Positions 9,340 through 17,855 of a stretch of 64,000 bases of DNA are shown in pieces. The notes beneath the pieces are model-generated. The model was given only the letters and a program-made list of their open reading frames with translations. It had not been told where the DNA came from and searched no databases. The position numbers and the translations under genes were made by a program. The stretch is from UBA2966 sp965242505 (GTDB lineage Bacteria; Pseudomonadota; Alphaproteobacteria; UBA2966): the NCBI GenBank assembly GCA_965242505.1, contig OZ251449.1, forward strand, positions 1,488,001 through 1,552,000, in the 5' to 3' direction. Numbering within the stretch: position 1 is the first letter of the stretch; every line of letters begins with the position of its first letter.

Positions 9340-10539
9340 ATGCTCGCCGCCGCGTCCGAGACGGCGGCGAGTCTCGCGGAGCGACCGTTGAAGAACGACT
9401 TTCATCCCTGCACCTTCGCTCCCCTGTCGGTGTGGGCGCGCCTCATCCTGGAGAACCGCGGCGTCGCCCGGCCCTATTGGGGCAGAGCCGCGCGTATTCT
9501 GGCGCTCTCCGCGCTGGCCGCTCCGCTGCGCGTCGCCGAATCCCTGATCCATGCCAGGCGGGTGAACGGGGTCGTCCTGGATCCGCCGCCGCTGTTCATT
9601 CTGGGCTTCGCGCGCTCGGGCACCACCCACTTGCAGAATCTGATCACCCAGGACGCCCGCTTCGGCTACTTCACGACCTGGCAGGGGGCGACGGCGGCGT
9701 TCTCCCTGATCGGGCGCGGCCGGCTGAAACGGCTGATGGAGAAAGGCATGGCGGCGAGTGGAGAGGGCGAGCGAACGCGGCCGATGGACAACGTGAAGAT
9801 CACCCTGGACACCCCCCAGGAGGAGGATCTGGCCCTCGCCAACGTCTCGCCCATGTCCTTCGTGCACCAGCTTTCCTTTCCGCGACGCACCCTGCCGTTG
9901 TTCGACAGGTACGTGATGATGGGCGCGGGCGCCGACGGCGAGCCGAGCGGCGAGCTGCCGCCGCGGGCGCTGCGGCGCTGGGAGCGGGATTATCTGGGCG
10001 TGCTGCGCAAGGCGACGCTGCTCGCCGGCGGCAAGCACATGGTGTTCAGAAACACCGTCAACACGGCGCGCGCCGACCACCTGCTGCGCCTGTTTCCGCG
10101 CGCCAGGTTCATCAACATCGTCCGCAATCCGTATACCGTCTACCCGTCGCTCCTGCACCTGTACCGTACGCTGCTTCCCCTGTATCAGCTGGACCGTCAC
10201 GACCGGGAGGAGATGGAGCGGCTGCTCGTCGAGATGTACCGGCGGGTGATGACCAAATACCTGCGCGACCGCGAGCGCATTCCCGCCGGCCAGCTTGCCG
10301 AAGTGCGCTACGAGGATCTCGAGCGCGACCCCCTCGGCGAGCTGGCGCGCCTCTACCGGGAGCTCGATCTGCCGGGCTGGAGTGACGCCGAGCCGCGGGT
10401 GGACGCCTATCTGCGAACGCTGTCGGGCTATCGCAAGAACCGCTTGCCGATGGACCGGGAAAACATCGACCGGGTGAGCGAGCACTGGGGATTCGCGGTC
10501 GATGCCTGGGATTACGAACCGCCCGGGGCCGGCGAGTGA
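9340..10539 (+). CDS. PAPS-dependent sulfotransferase family protein
   Basis: The 399-aa protein carries the 5'-phosphosulfate binding loop FILGFARSGTTHLQNLI at about residues 87-103 and the 3'-phosphate site FINIVRNPYTVYPSLLHLY further on, plus VRYEDLERDP and a C-terminal GYRKNRLPMDRENIDRV segment. These identify a sulfotransferase, expected to move sulfate from PAPS to a hydroxyl or amine. The acceptor is not predictable. It starts 32 bases after the transporter and is followed 36 bases later by the GPP34-P450 fusion, suggesting hydroxylation then sulfation of one molecule, possibly the transporter substrate (inference). The ATG at 9340 is the only sensible start; no strong ribosome site is seen. 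Confidence 0.85.
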   Translation: MLAAASETAASLAERPLKNDFHPCTFAPLSVWARLILENRGVARPYWGRAARILALSALAAPLRVAESLIHARRVNGVVLDPPPLFILGFARSGTTHLQNLITQDARFGYFTTWQGATAAFSLIGRGRLKRLMEKGMAASGEGERTRPMDNVKITLDTPQEEDLALANVSPMSFVHQLSFPRRTLPLFDRYVMMGAGADGEPSGELPPRALRRWERDYLGVLRKATLLAGGKHMVFRNTVNTARADHLLRLFPRARFINIVRNPYTVYPSLLHLYRTLLPLYQLDRHDREEMERLLVEMYRRVMTKYLRDRERIPAGQLAEVRYEDLERDPLGELARLYRELDLPGWSDAEPRVDAYLRTLSGYRKNRLPMDRENIDRVSEHWGFAVDAWDYEPPGAGE

Positions 10540-10575
10540 ACCCGGCCGCGCCGGTCGGGACCTGAGGGACGAGCC

Positions 10576-12546
10576 GTGCTGCGATTCGCCGAAGAGCTTC
10601 TGCTGCTGCTCCTGAACGAGGACGCCGGCGACCTCGCCGCCGTGCCGGAATCGAACCTGCGCCACGTCCTCGCCGGCGCGGCGCTCATGGACCTGGCGCT
10701 CGAGAACCGGATCGACGCCGACCTCGATCGCCTCGTGGTGGTCGATCCCGCGCCGGTGGGCGACGACCTTCTCGACCCCGTCCTGGCGCGCGTGGCCGCC
10801 AGCGAGCAGACGCACGGGGCCGAGTACTGGGTGCGCGGCATCGCCGAGGACGGCGACCGGATCCGTTCCGCGGCGCTGGCGCGCCTGGTCGACGCCGGCA
10901 TCCTGAGATCCGCCGAGGAGGGCGCCATGCTGCTCTCGTCCAAGGTGGCGCGCGCGCGGCGGTATCCGACGGTGGACGGGAAGGCGGAGCGGGAGGTGCG
11001 CCTGCGCATCATGGGCGTGCTGTTCGGCTACGACATCCCGGGACCGCGGGACGTCGTCATCATCTGTCTCGCCGACGCCTGCGGCGTGTTCGAGCGAATG
11101 CTGAGCAAGGCCGAACGCGACGAGGCGCGGGAGCGGATCGACCTCGTGCGGCGCATGGATCTGATCGGCCAGGCGGTGACGCGAGCGGTGCGCGACTCCG
11201 GCCGGGAGGCTCCCTCCCCCCCGGCGCGCACCCGGGAGATCCCCCTGGTCAAGGGAATGCCGCTTCTCGGCAGCGCCCACCGGGCGGCCAGCGACCTCGG
11301 CGGCTTCCTGACCGAGCAGTACCTGAAACTCGGTCCGGTATTCGAGATCCGCCTGCTGCATCGCAGAACGCTCGTGCTCGCCGGCGCCGAAGCCAATCGG
11401 TTCGTCAACCGCAAGGGACGGCTCCATCTCAGCTCCTACCGCCCCTGGCGCGGCTTCAACGACGAGCTTCACGCATCGCGGGTCGTGCTCAGTATGGACG
11501 GCAAGGAACACGCCGCCATGCGCAAGGCCCTCGCTCCCGCGCTTTCCCGGGCGCGGTTTCAGGAGTTTCTCGAATCGGCAAGCGACATCGCCCGCCGGCG
11601 CGTCGCCGCCTGGCCGCAAGGCAAGCCCATCGCGCCGTTGTTCTCCGTGCAGCGGATCATCGCCGACCAGATGGGCGAGATCCTGGCGGGCGAGCCGGCC
11701 TCGGAATATCTGGAGGACATGGTGGCGTTCCTCGAGACGTTGCTCACCACCACCGTCACCCGGCAACTGCCGATGTTCCCGTTCGCCCGCAAGTTCAGGA
11801 AAGCGCGCGAGCGGATCGAGCAGCTGGCGCGCAAGACCGTGCAATCCCACATGCCCGGCGGGCCGTATCACGACTCCGGAGACATGATCAGCGACCTCAT
11901 CGACCTGCATCGCTCCGACCCGCAGTTCATGCCCGAGACGGACATGAACGCGATGGCGCTGACTCCGTATCTGGCCGGTATCGAAACCGTCGCCAGCGCC
12001 TGCGCGTTCACGCTCTACGCGATCCTGAAACATCCGGACCTGATGGCGCGGGTCGTCGCGGAGGCGGACGAGTTCTTCGCCGGACCGCCGACGGTGGAGC
12101 GCATGCGGCGGCTGGACGTGACGCACCGCGTGGCGCTGGAATCCCTGCGCATGTATCCGACGGCGCCGGTGCTCCTCCGCGCCGTGGCGAATTCGTTCGA
12201 CTTCGGCGGCTACCGTATTCCCGCCGGGAAATCGCTGTTCGTGGCGACTTCGGTGACGCACCGCCTGCCGGAGTTCTTTCCCGATCCGGATCGATTCGAC
12301 ATCGACCGCTATCTGCCGGACCGCGCCGAGCACCGGCAGCCCAACGCCTTCGTTCCCTTCGGCGTGGGGACTCATCGCTGCCTCGGCGGCGGTTTCGCAG
12401 AGGCGCAAATACTGCTCATCATCGCCACCATCCTGCACGCCGCGGAGCTCGAGCTGGACCCGCCCGGCTACGAATTGAAGATGGCCAACGTGCCCACTCC
12501 ACGACCAGCCAAGAGCTTCAAGCTCAAAATGAAGCGGCTGCGTTGA
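10576..12546 (+). CDS. GPP34 (GOLPH3-like) domain fused to cytochrome P450
   Basis: The 656-aa protein has two parts. Residues 1 to about 200 match the GPP34 family: FAEELLLLLLNEDAGDLA, then NLRHVLAGAALMDLALENRI and a mostly helical body. After a Pro-rich linker (EAPSPPARTREIP), residues 215-656 are a complete P450: I-helix AGIETVAS (about 467), ExxR in LESLRMYPTAP (about 520) and the haem loop FVPFGVGTHRCLGGG with its Cys at about 602. In eukaryotes GPP34 proteins bind phosphatidylinositol-4-phosphate membranes; the bacterial role is unknown, so membrane or lipid targeting of the P450 is inference. The start is GTG 10576 with GAGGGA about six bases upstream. It is the last gene of the cluster starting at 2332. 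Confidence 0.9.
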   Translation: MLRFAEELLLLLLNEDAGDLAAVPESNLRHVLAGAALMDLALENRIDADLDRLVVVDPAPVGDDLLDPVLARVAASEQTHGAEYWVRGIAEDGDRIRSAALARLVDAGILRSAEEGAMLLSSKVARARRYPTVDGKAEREVRLRIMGVLFGYDIPGPRDVVIICLADACGVFERMLSKAERDEARERIDLVRRMDLIGQAVTRAVRDSGREAPSPPARTREIPLVKGMPLLGSAHRAASDLGGFLTEQYLKLGPVFEIRLLHRRTLVLAGAEANRFVNRKGRLHLSSYRPWRGFNDELHASRVVLSMDGKEHAAMRKALAPALSRARFQEFLESASDIARRRVAAWPQGKPIAPLFSVQRIIADQMGEILAGEPASEYLEDMVAFLETLLTTTVTRQLPMFPFARKFRKARERIEQLARKTVQSHMPGGPYHDSGDMISDLIDLHRSDPQFMPETDMNAMALTPYLAGIETVASACAFTLYAILKHPDLMARVVAEADEFFAGPPTVERMRRLDVTHRVALESLRMYPTAPVLLRAVANSFDFGGYRIPAGKSLFVATSVTHRLPEFFPDPDRFDIDRYLPDRAEHRQPNAFVPFGVGTHRCLGGGFAEAQILLIIATILHAAELELDPPGYELKMANVPTPRPAKSFKLKMKRLR

Positions 12547-12575
12547 CCGGGCGACAGAATACGGGCGAGCGGCGC

Positions 12576-12611
12576 GAGGAAGCCATGCGCGGCGTTCCGG
12601 AGGGGGACGGA
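12576..12611 (+). pseudogene. stub of a pentapeptide-repeat protein 3' end
   Basis: Twelve codons encoding EEAMRGVPEGDG are 34/36 identical to the last sense codons of the pentapeptide gene (14063-14098, EEAMRGVPKADG). They sit just after the P450 stop and run directly into the repeat block. No start or upstream part is preserved, so this is the leftover end of a second copy. Confidence 0.65.
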
Positions 12612-12612
12612 G

Positions 12613-12720
12613 GGGCCGTTGACGCTCCTCCCCCCTGGACAGGGGGGAGGTCGGGAGGGGGGTGATTACGGCCCCGCAACGCCGCACACTCCTCGATCCT
12701 CCGCCGGTATGAGAAATGCG
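12613..12720 (+). repeat. dispersed repeat, right half with terminal inverted repeat
   Basis: The block contains GTTGACGCTCCTCCCCCCTG with its GGGGGGAGGTCGGGAGGGGG complement, then CCGCAACGCCGCACACTCCT, and ends GCCGGTATGAGAAATGCG. The last 14 bases equal the right end of the complete element at 61634-61902. The left half is missing. Beyond the promoter listed next, the rest of the 300-base gap to the following gene holds nothing else I recognise. Confidence 0.8.
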
Positions 12721-12766
12721 CCGTAGCGGGGCGTCGGCTTGACCGGCGTATCGCAGGCCGCCTTCC

Positions 12767-12797
12767 TTGGCACGCCGGTCGCGTTCCGCGATATGAT
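12767..12797 (+). promoter_or_regulatory. candidate promoter of the pentapeptide gene
   Basis: A strong -10 TATGAT (12792-12797) is preceded by TTGGCA (12767-12772) at a long 19-bp spacing. TTGGCACGCCGGTCGC also resembles a sigma54 -24/-12 element (TGGCAC, then TCGC instead of TTGC). Either reading is possible; the site is 50-80 bases before the first ATG. Confidence 0.35.
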
Positions 12798-12848
12798 CGC
12801 GGGGCAGCGAATACGGACTCGATCGCCGAACCCGACCGGAGAAACGCC

Positions 12849-12893
12849 ATGGCCGATACTGCCTTCGACGGCCTTCCGGGGCCGCGTTCGTGA
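12849..12893 (+). CDS. possible 14-codon leader ORF coupled to the pentapeptide gene
   Basis: ATG 12849 has GGAG eight bases upstream and encodes MADTAFDGLPGPRS. Its TGA overlaps the GTG start of the next gene as GTGA, the usual geometry of translational coupling. The downstream GTG has no obvious ribosome site of its own, which favours coupling. It could also be chance. Confidence 0.35.
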   Translation: MADTAFDGLPGPRS

Positions 12894-14101
12894 ACGCGTT
12901 GCGAGCCACCCTCGAATGGGTGCGGGCGTCGCCCGTGCTCGCGATTCTCGTCGCGCTGATGGTCGGATTGCTCGCGGTCTTCGTGATCGTCGGAGTTTTC
13001 GATCCGGCATGGGTCTATCGTTTCTTCATCACGGAGAAGGGAACGGGAACGGAGAAGTTCCGGATCCTGGAATTCATCGGCGTCGGCATGGGCGGCGTGC
13101 TGCTCGCCATCGGGGCGACGATCGCCAACCGTCGCGCCGCGGCGATGGAGGAGACCAACCGGGGCGCGGAGGCCGGGCGGCGGCAGGAGCGGCTGAAGAA
13201 CGCCATCGAGCATCTGGGCCACGACTCGGATTCCGTGCGCATGGGCGGGGCCTACGAGCTCTTCCATCTGGCGCGGGACACCGAAGACGATGACTTGCGC
13301 CAGACGGTGCTGGACATCCTCTGCGCCCACATCCGCTGGACGACGGGTGAGGCGGAATACCGGGAAAAGCACGGGTCGAAGCCTTCGACAGAGGTTCAGA
13401 GCCTCTTGACCCTGCTGTTCGTGCAAGAGCACATGGTCTTCAAGGGCTGCCACATCGACTTGCAGGCAAGCTGGCTGAACGGGGCCTCTCTCAAGTCTGC
13501 GCGCTTGCAAAGGGTGGATCTTCTCGGGGCGTATCTGCAAGGGACAGACCTTTACAAGGCGCAACTGCAAGAGGCGAACCTTCTCTTTGCGCACCTGCAA
13601 GGGACGTACCTTCCCTTTGCGCATCTGCAAGAAGCACGGCTTTCCAGCGTGCAACTGCAAGGAGCAGATCTTTCCGGGGCGCAGCTACAAGGGGCGGATC
13701 TTCTCGGGGCGCAACTGCAAGGGGCGAACCTTCACCGGGCACATCTACAAGGGGCAAAACTTCCTGGGGCGCATCTGCGAGGGGTTATCTGCCAGCCTGG
13801 CGGAGATCCGTCGTTCGAGGGGCGTATCCGTGCAGGAATTGATCGGGAGAGCGATCTGTCGGAGGTTACGTTCGCGGGTGGATTGAGCCAAGAAGAGGTA
13901 GATTCTCTCGTTGAAGGACTGGCTGACGAAAAGACAAAATTATTGCGAGAGGTACTGGATACGCATGTCGGCAAGCCGCCGCGCTACGAATTGCCGGAAG
14001 GCAGTGGAGCCATAACCGGCGCCTATACGGAGGAAGAGGCCGAGCAATGGATCACCGAATACGAGGAAGCCATGCGCGGCGTTCCGAAGGCGGACGGATA
14101 A
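12890..14101 (+). CDS. membrane-anchored pentapeptide-repeat protein
   Basis: 403 aa. Two TM segments lie at the N-terminus (SPVLAILVALMVGLLAVFVI at about 14-33 and IGVGMGGVLLAIGATIA at about 63-79), followed by a conserved cytoplasmic helical part (RRQERLKNAIEHLG, VRMGGAYELFHLARD) and a pentapeptide-repeat helix at about 202-300 built of LQGADLLGAQ-type decapeptides. The C-terminus is acidic (EEAEQWITEYEEAMRGV). This membrane plus pentapeptide architecture is common in proteobacteria and its function is unknown. The base composition of the repeat part is visibly less G/C-rich than its neighbours. The start is GTG 12890, overlapped by the small leader ORF. It is followed three bases later by a decayed methyltransferase start. 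Confidence 0.8.
   Translation: MNALRATLEWVRASPVLAILVALMVGLLAVFVIVGVFDPAWVYRFFITEKGTGTEKFRILEFIGVGMGGVLLAIGATIANRRAAAMEETNRGAEAGRRQERLKNAIEHLGHDSDSVRMGGAYELFHLARDTEDDDLRQTVLDILCAHIRWTTGEAEYREKHGSKPSTEVQSLLTLLFVQEHMVFKGCHIDLQASWLNGASLKSARLQRVDLLGAYLQGTDLYKAQLQEANLLFAHLQGTYLPFAHLQEARLSSVQLQGADLSGAQLQGADLLGAQLQGANLHRAHLQGAKLPGAHLRGVICQPGGDPSFEGRIRAGIDRESDLSEVTFAGGLSQEEVDSLVEGLADEKTKLLREVLDTHVGKPPRYELPEGSGAITGAYTEEEAEQWITEYEEAMRGVPKADG
13497..13790 (+). repeat. 30-bp tandem repeats coding the pentapeptide helix
   Basis: About ten units with a 30-base period built on GCGCAACTGCAAGGGGCGGA and CTTCTCGGGG variants. They are in frame with the pentapeptide gene throughout, so they are coding and prone to slippage; they are not a CRISPR array. 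Confidence 0.8.
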
Positions 14102-14104
14102 CTG

Positions 14105-14293
14105 ATGCCGACGCTCCATCGGCTGACGCGGGACGAGGACATCGGCGCGGCGTCGCGTGCGCCCTACCGGCTGCTGGAGGAAGCGCCGGGGCTTTCCGTT
14201 GGCGCGCGGAAAGTAGCGTTCAGCCGTTGGTGGAGGGTCTGGAGACCGCCGTGTTGCGATGGCGCGCCGCCTGACTCGCCGCGGATCCCCTGA
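14105..14293 (+). pseudogene. decayed N-terminus of a site-specific DNA methyltransferase
   Basis: The frame from ATG 14105 reads MPTLHRLTRDEDI, then PYRLLEEAPGLSVG. Many type III-like adenine methyltransferases begin in this way (MPTLHWLTREEDI ... PYRLLEE) before their GNLLVEGDNLEAL block. After about 38 codons the match breaks; a second frame then holds QPLVEGLETAVL, a possible frameshifted remnant of that block, and the reading frame ends at 14293. No catalytic motif remains. It starts three bases after the pentapeptide stop, so the methyltransferase was once downstream of it. The identification rests on memory of the family N-terminus. Confidence 0.55.
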
Positions 14294-14296
14294 AAT

Positions 14297-14315
14297 TTCG
14301 GCGAAACCCGCCGAA
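14297..14315 (-). terminator. weak hairpin after hydantoinase A
   Basis: TTCGGCG and CGCCGAA form a perfect 7-bp stem with a 5-base loop, 18 bases beyond the hydantoinase A stop. On the minus strand it is followed only by ATTTCA, a poor U-tract, so termination efficiency is doubtful. Confidence 0.35.
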
Positions 14316-14332
14316 CCCCGCTTCGCGAAGAC

Positions 14333-16336
14333 TCACGGCGCCTCGTCCACGTCGATCCGCAGGTGGCCGTGCGGCGTCACGTCGAGCCGGCAACCGGGAG
14401 GCGCGACGGTCGTCGACGTCCGGTCCACGACGATGAGAGGACCTTCCAGAACCCGCCCCGGACCGAGGTCGTCCCGCGCGTAGACGGGCGTGGCGGCCGG
14501 ACCCTCCGCGAAAAGACAGTTCGCCGTTTCGACGGGTTCGGGCGCCGCGCCGGACGCCTTCGGGCGATCGAACTCCGGTATCTCCGTATCGATCCTCGCG
14601 GTGACGCGCAACGACTGAACCTCCCACGGCTCTTCCGTGCAATAGCCGTAGAGCTCCTCGTGGCGCCGCCGGAACGCCGCCTGGAGCTCGTCGGCGCCGC
14701 TCTCCGGCGCGCAGGGGACCTCGATCACATGGCTCTGGCCGAGATAGCGCATGAACGCGGCGTATTCGACGCCGACATCCGCCTCCCCGCCGCGTCCCCG
14801 CGACAGGCATTCCCGCGCCTCGTCGGCGATCGCGGCGCAGGCCCGCTCGAACGCGCCGGCCTCCCAGGCGACGCCGGACAGGCGCACCGTCCGCTGGCGC
14901 GTATAGCTCGGCGCCGCCGTCAGGCAGCCAACCGCCGAAAGGAGGCTCGACTCCCTCGGCGCCAGGACCGCGCCGATGCCTACGTCACGGGCGAGCTCGG
15001 CGGCATACATCGGTCCCGCCCCGCCGAACGCGATCAACGCGCAGTCGCGGGCGTCCACGCCCCGGTCCACCGTGATCCGTCTGAGCGCCCGCGCCATGTT
15101 GGCGTTGGCGACACGCACCACGCCGCGCGCCACGCGCGCCGCGGGCGTATCCAGTTGGCGGGCGAGGCCGTCGAAGGCCCGTTCCGCCAGGTTCGCATCG
15201 ATCCGGACGCCGCCATCGGCATGCGCCGACGGCCGCAGATACCCCAGCACGACCGCCGCGTCGGTCAACGTCGGCAGGTCGCCTCCCCGGCCGTAGCACG
15301 CGGGGCCCGGGTCGGCGCCGGCGCTTTCCGGCCCCACCTGGATGCCCGCCGGTCCGTGACGGACGAGCGATCCGCCGCCGGCGCCGATGGAGTGCGCGGC
15401 CAGCATCTGCAGGTTCACCGTCCACGGACCGACCTGCGCCTGGTCCCGGATCTCCGGCAGACCGTCGACGATCAGGCAGACGTCGGTCGTCGTGCCGCCC
15501 ATGTCGATGCTGATGGCGAGCGGCGCCTCGACGTCCCTCGCCACCCGACGGGCCGCCTCCACGCCCGCGGCGGGCCCCGAGAGCGCCAGCGACAGGGGCA
15601 GGGACACGGCGGCCTCCGGCGTCATCATGCCGCCGCCCGAATGGAACAACTCCAGGCGCAGATCGGCGGGAAGGAACGCGCCCAGCGTGGCGATGTAATC
15701 CGCCGCCATCGGCATGACGCCCGCGTTCAGCACCGTGGCGAGCGTCCGCTCGTACTCCCTGAGTTGCGGCCATACCTCGTGCGACAAGGAGACGTGCGGA
15801 AACATCTCCCGGCACAGCTCGCCCACGACTCGTTCGTGCTCGCCGTTGGCGTAGGCATGGAGAAGCGAGACCGCGATCGAATCGACCGCGCCGTCGAGGC
15901 GTTTCAGGACGTCCCGAACCTGGTCCGGGTCCACGGGAACCGCGGCGGCGCCGTCCGGCCGCATCCGGGCGTCGATCTCGAACCGCAGCCCGCGCGGCGC
16001 CGGAGCGGGCTCGCGGGGAGGCGCCGCCAGATCGTAGAGCGCCCGCCGCGATTGCCGCGCGATGTCGAGGACGTCGCCGTGCCCGGCGGTGGTGAGCAGA
16101 GCCACGCGCCCCAGCTTCCCCTGGACGATGGCGTTGGTGACGATGGTGGTGCCGAAGGTCATCGTTCGCGGGTCCGTCGCTTCCAGACCCAGGGCGTCGA
16201 GAGCGGACGAGACGGTCGCCCGCGGATCGTCCCTGACGCTCCAGACCTTGGCGGTCCGGCGCGTCCTCGTGGACCCGTCGTACGCCACGGCGTCCGTGAA
16301 CGTGCCGCCGATGTCGATGCCGAGATGCCAGCTCAT
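14333..16336 (-). CDS. hydantoinase A / 5-oxoprolinase-type ATPase (HyuA family), orphan
   Basis: 667 aa, full length. The N-terminus MSWHLGIDIGGTFTDAVAYD is the phosphate-binding motif of the acetate-kinase/Hsp70-like fold; FGTTIVTNAIVQGKLGRVALLTTAG, SGPAAGVEAARRVA, ISIDMGGTTTDVCLI, GAGGGSLV, GADPGPACYGRGG and LIAFGGAGPMYAAELA follow in the normal order. The enzyme couples ATP use to ring opening or carboxylation with a HyuB partner. No HyuB is adjacent; the nearest unpaired B gene is at 505-2094, some 12 kb away. The divergent plus-strand region next to its 3' end contains only pseudogene sequence. It is separated from the chromate transporter gene upstream by 94 bases without recognisable features. 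Confidence 0.9.
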   Translation of the reverse strand: MSWHLGIDIGGTFTDAVAYDGSTRTRRTAKVWSVRDDPRATVSSALDALGLEATDPRTMTFGTTIVTNAIVQGKLGRVALLTTAGHGDVLDIARQSRRALYDLAAPPREPAPAPRGLRFEIDARMRPDGAAAVPVDPDQVRDVLKRLDGAVDSIAVSLLHAYANGEHERVVGELCREMFPHVSLSHEVWPQLREYERTLATVLNAGVMPMAADYIATLGAFLPADLRLELFHSGGGMMTPEAAVSLPLSLALSGPAAGVEAARRVARDVEAPLAISIDMGGTTTDVCLIVDGLPEIRDQAQVGPWTVNLQMLAAHSIGAGGGSLVRHGPAGIQVGPESAGADPGPACYGRGGDLPTLTDAAVVLGYLRPSAHADGGVRIDANLAERAFDGLARQLDTPAARVARGVVRVANANMARALRRITVDRGVDARDCALIAFGGAGPMYAAELARDVGIGAVLAPRESSLLSAVGCLTAAPSYTRQRTVRLSGVAWEAGAFERACAAIADEARECLSRGRGGEADVGVEYAAFMRYLGQSHVIEVPCAPESGADELQAAFRRRHEELYGYCTEEPWEVQSLRVTARIDTEIPEFDRPKASGAAPEPVETANCLFAEGPAATPVYARDDLGPGRVLEGPLIVVDRTSTTVAPPGCRLDVTPHGHLRIDVDEAP

Positions 16337-16430
16337 GGAATGCGCGTCCGTCCCCTTCCGGAGACAGGGATACCGTCCGGCCCGCCGCCTGTCGAGACGA
16401 CGCCGCGACGGACGACGACCCGGACGAGGG

Positions 16431-17855
16431 TCACCACGGAACGAGGCCGACGACCAGCCCGGCGGTCGCCGTCAGTCCGAGCGTGGCCAGGAGACCGAGA
16501 CGCCGCCCGAACACGAGCCAGATCGCGAACACGGTCAGGCCCAGCGCCGGAACGTCCGTGCTGGCGAGCGACGGCCACGGTGCGGAAACGGGCCCGGATA
16601 CGAACGCGCCGACGTCCCCGAACACCACGTGCATACCGAACCAGACGGCGAGGTTGAGCACCACGCCGACCACCGCCGCCGTGATGCCGGAAAGCGCGGC
16701 GCCGACGTCCCGGTTGTTCCGCAGCCTCTCGACGTAGGGCGCGCCGAGGAATATCCACAGGAAGCAGGGAACGAACGTCACCCAGGTGGCCAACGCCGCC
16801 CCGACGACGCCCGCGACCAGCGGATCGAGGCCGCCCGGATCGCGGAAGGCCGCCAGATACCCCACGAACTGGACCACCATGATCAAGGGACCCGGCGTGG
16901 TCTCGGCGAGCCCGAGGCCATCCAGCATCTCGCCCGGCGCCAGCCAGCCGTAGGCCTCGACGGCCTGCTGCGCCATATACGCCAGCACCGCGTAGGCGCC
17001 GCCGAACGTCACCACGGCGAGCTTGCTGAAAAACCAGCCGATCCGGGTGAAGGCGTCGTCCCAACCCAGGACGAGCAGCGCAGCGACGGTAGGCGCGAAC
17101 CACAGGGGCAGGCAGACCGCGGCGACACGCGCCGCGCGCGCCAACGAAGGCCGCGTGTGCGCGAGGCGCCCCGAGTCGAGGGCCGCATCGGCGACCGCCT
17201 GCTCGTCCGCGCCTCCGTGGCCGCGCGCGATCACGAGACGGCCCCGGCCGAACCGTGCGCCGACGAGGCCGATCAACGCGGCGGCGGCGACGATCGCGGG
17301 AAACGGAACGGCGAAGAAGAAAATCGCCGCGAACGCCAGCGCGGCGATGGCGTACATCGCCGGAGTCCCGAGCGCGCGGCGGCCGATGCGCAGCACGGCC
17401 TCGACGACGATGGCCAGCACCGCGGCCTTGACGCCGAGAAACAGCGCGTCGATGAACGCCAGGTGATTGTAGAACGCGTAGACGATGCTGAGCGCCAGCA
17501 TCACCAGGGCGCCCGGCAGAATGAACAGGATGCCCGCGGCCAGTCCGCCCGGGGCGCGATGAAGAAGCCACCCGACGTAGGTGGCGAGCTGCTGCGCCTC
17601 GGGCCCCGGCAGCAACATGCAGTAGTTGAGCGCGTGCAGGTATCGGGATTCGCCGATCCAGCGTTTCTCGTCGACGAGGATGCGATGCATCATCGCGATC
17701 TGGCCCGCCGGACCGCCGAAGCTCAGCAGCCCGATCTTCAGCCACACCCGGAGGGCCTCGCGGAAGGGAACGTCCGCGATCCCGGTTTCCGGACTCGAAC
17801 CCTCGCCGGAGCTCGGCGGCCCGCCGCCTGGCGGCGCTTCGCCGGTCGCCCTCAC
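16431..17855 (-). CDS. chrA: chromate efflux transporter, bidomain CHR family
   Basis: 474 aa from GTG 17855. Two CHR domains are visible, the first with KIGLLSFGGPAGQIAMMH and LPGPEAQQLATYVGW, the second with KLAVVTFGGAYAVLAYMAQQ and LGLAETTPGPLIMVVQFVGY, about 10-12 membrane helices in total. These are the signatures of the long ChrA chromate/sulfate antiporters; chromate specificity is not certain for every member. The first ~30 residues are Gly/Pro/Ser-rich and poorly conserved, so the true start may be further in. The GTG overlaps the stop of a 32-codon ORF (GTGA), which may couple its translation. Confidence 0.88.
   Translation of the reverse strand: MRATGEAPPGGGPPSSGEGSSPETGIADVPFREALRVWLKIGLLSFGGPAGQIAMMHRILVDEKRWIGESRYLHALNYCMLLPGPEAQQLATYVGWLLHRAPGGLAAGILFILPGALVMLALSIVYAFYNHLAFIDALFLGVKAAVLAIVVEAVLRIGRRALGTPAMYAIAALAFAAIFFFAVPFPAIVAAAALIGLVGARFGRGRLVIARGHGGADEQAVADAALDSGRLAHTRPSLARAARVAAVCLPLWFAPTVAALLVLGWDDAFTRIGWFFSKLAVVTFGGAYAVLAYMAQQAVEAYGWLAPGEMLDGLGLAETTPGPLIMVVQFVGYLAAFRDPGGLDPLVAGVVGAALATWVTFVPCFLWIFLGAPYVERLRNNRDVGAALSGITAAVVGVVLNLAVWFGMHVVFGDVGAFVSGPVSAPWPSLASTDVPALGLTVFAIWLVFGRRLGLLATLGLTATAGLVVGLVPW

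Noticed and set aside
9082..12909. 1275-codon minus-strand frame opposite sulfotransferase and P450
   Set aside because: Complement of strongly recognised genes, Arg/His/Gly/Gln-rich, no domain.
13497..13790. Regularly spaced 30-bp repeats resembling a CRISPR array
   Set aside because: They are contiguous, in frame, and code pentapeptide repeats; there are no unique spacers or cas genes.
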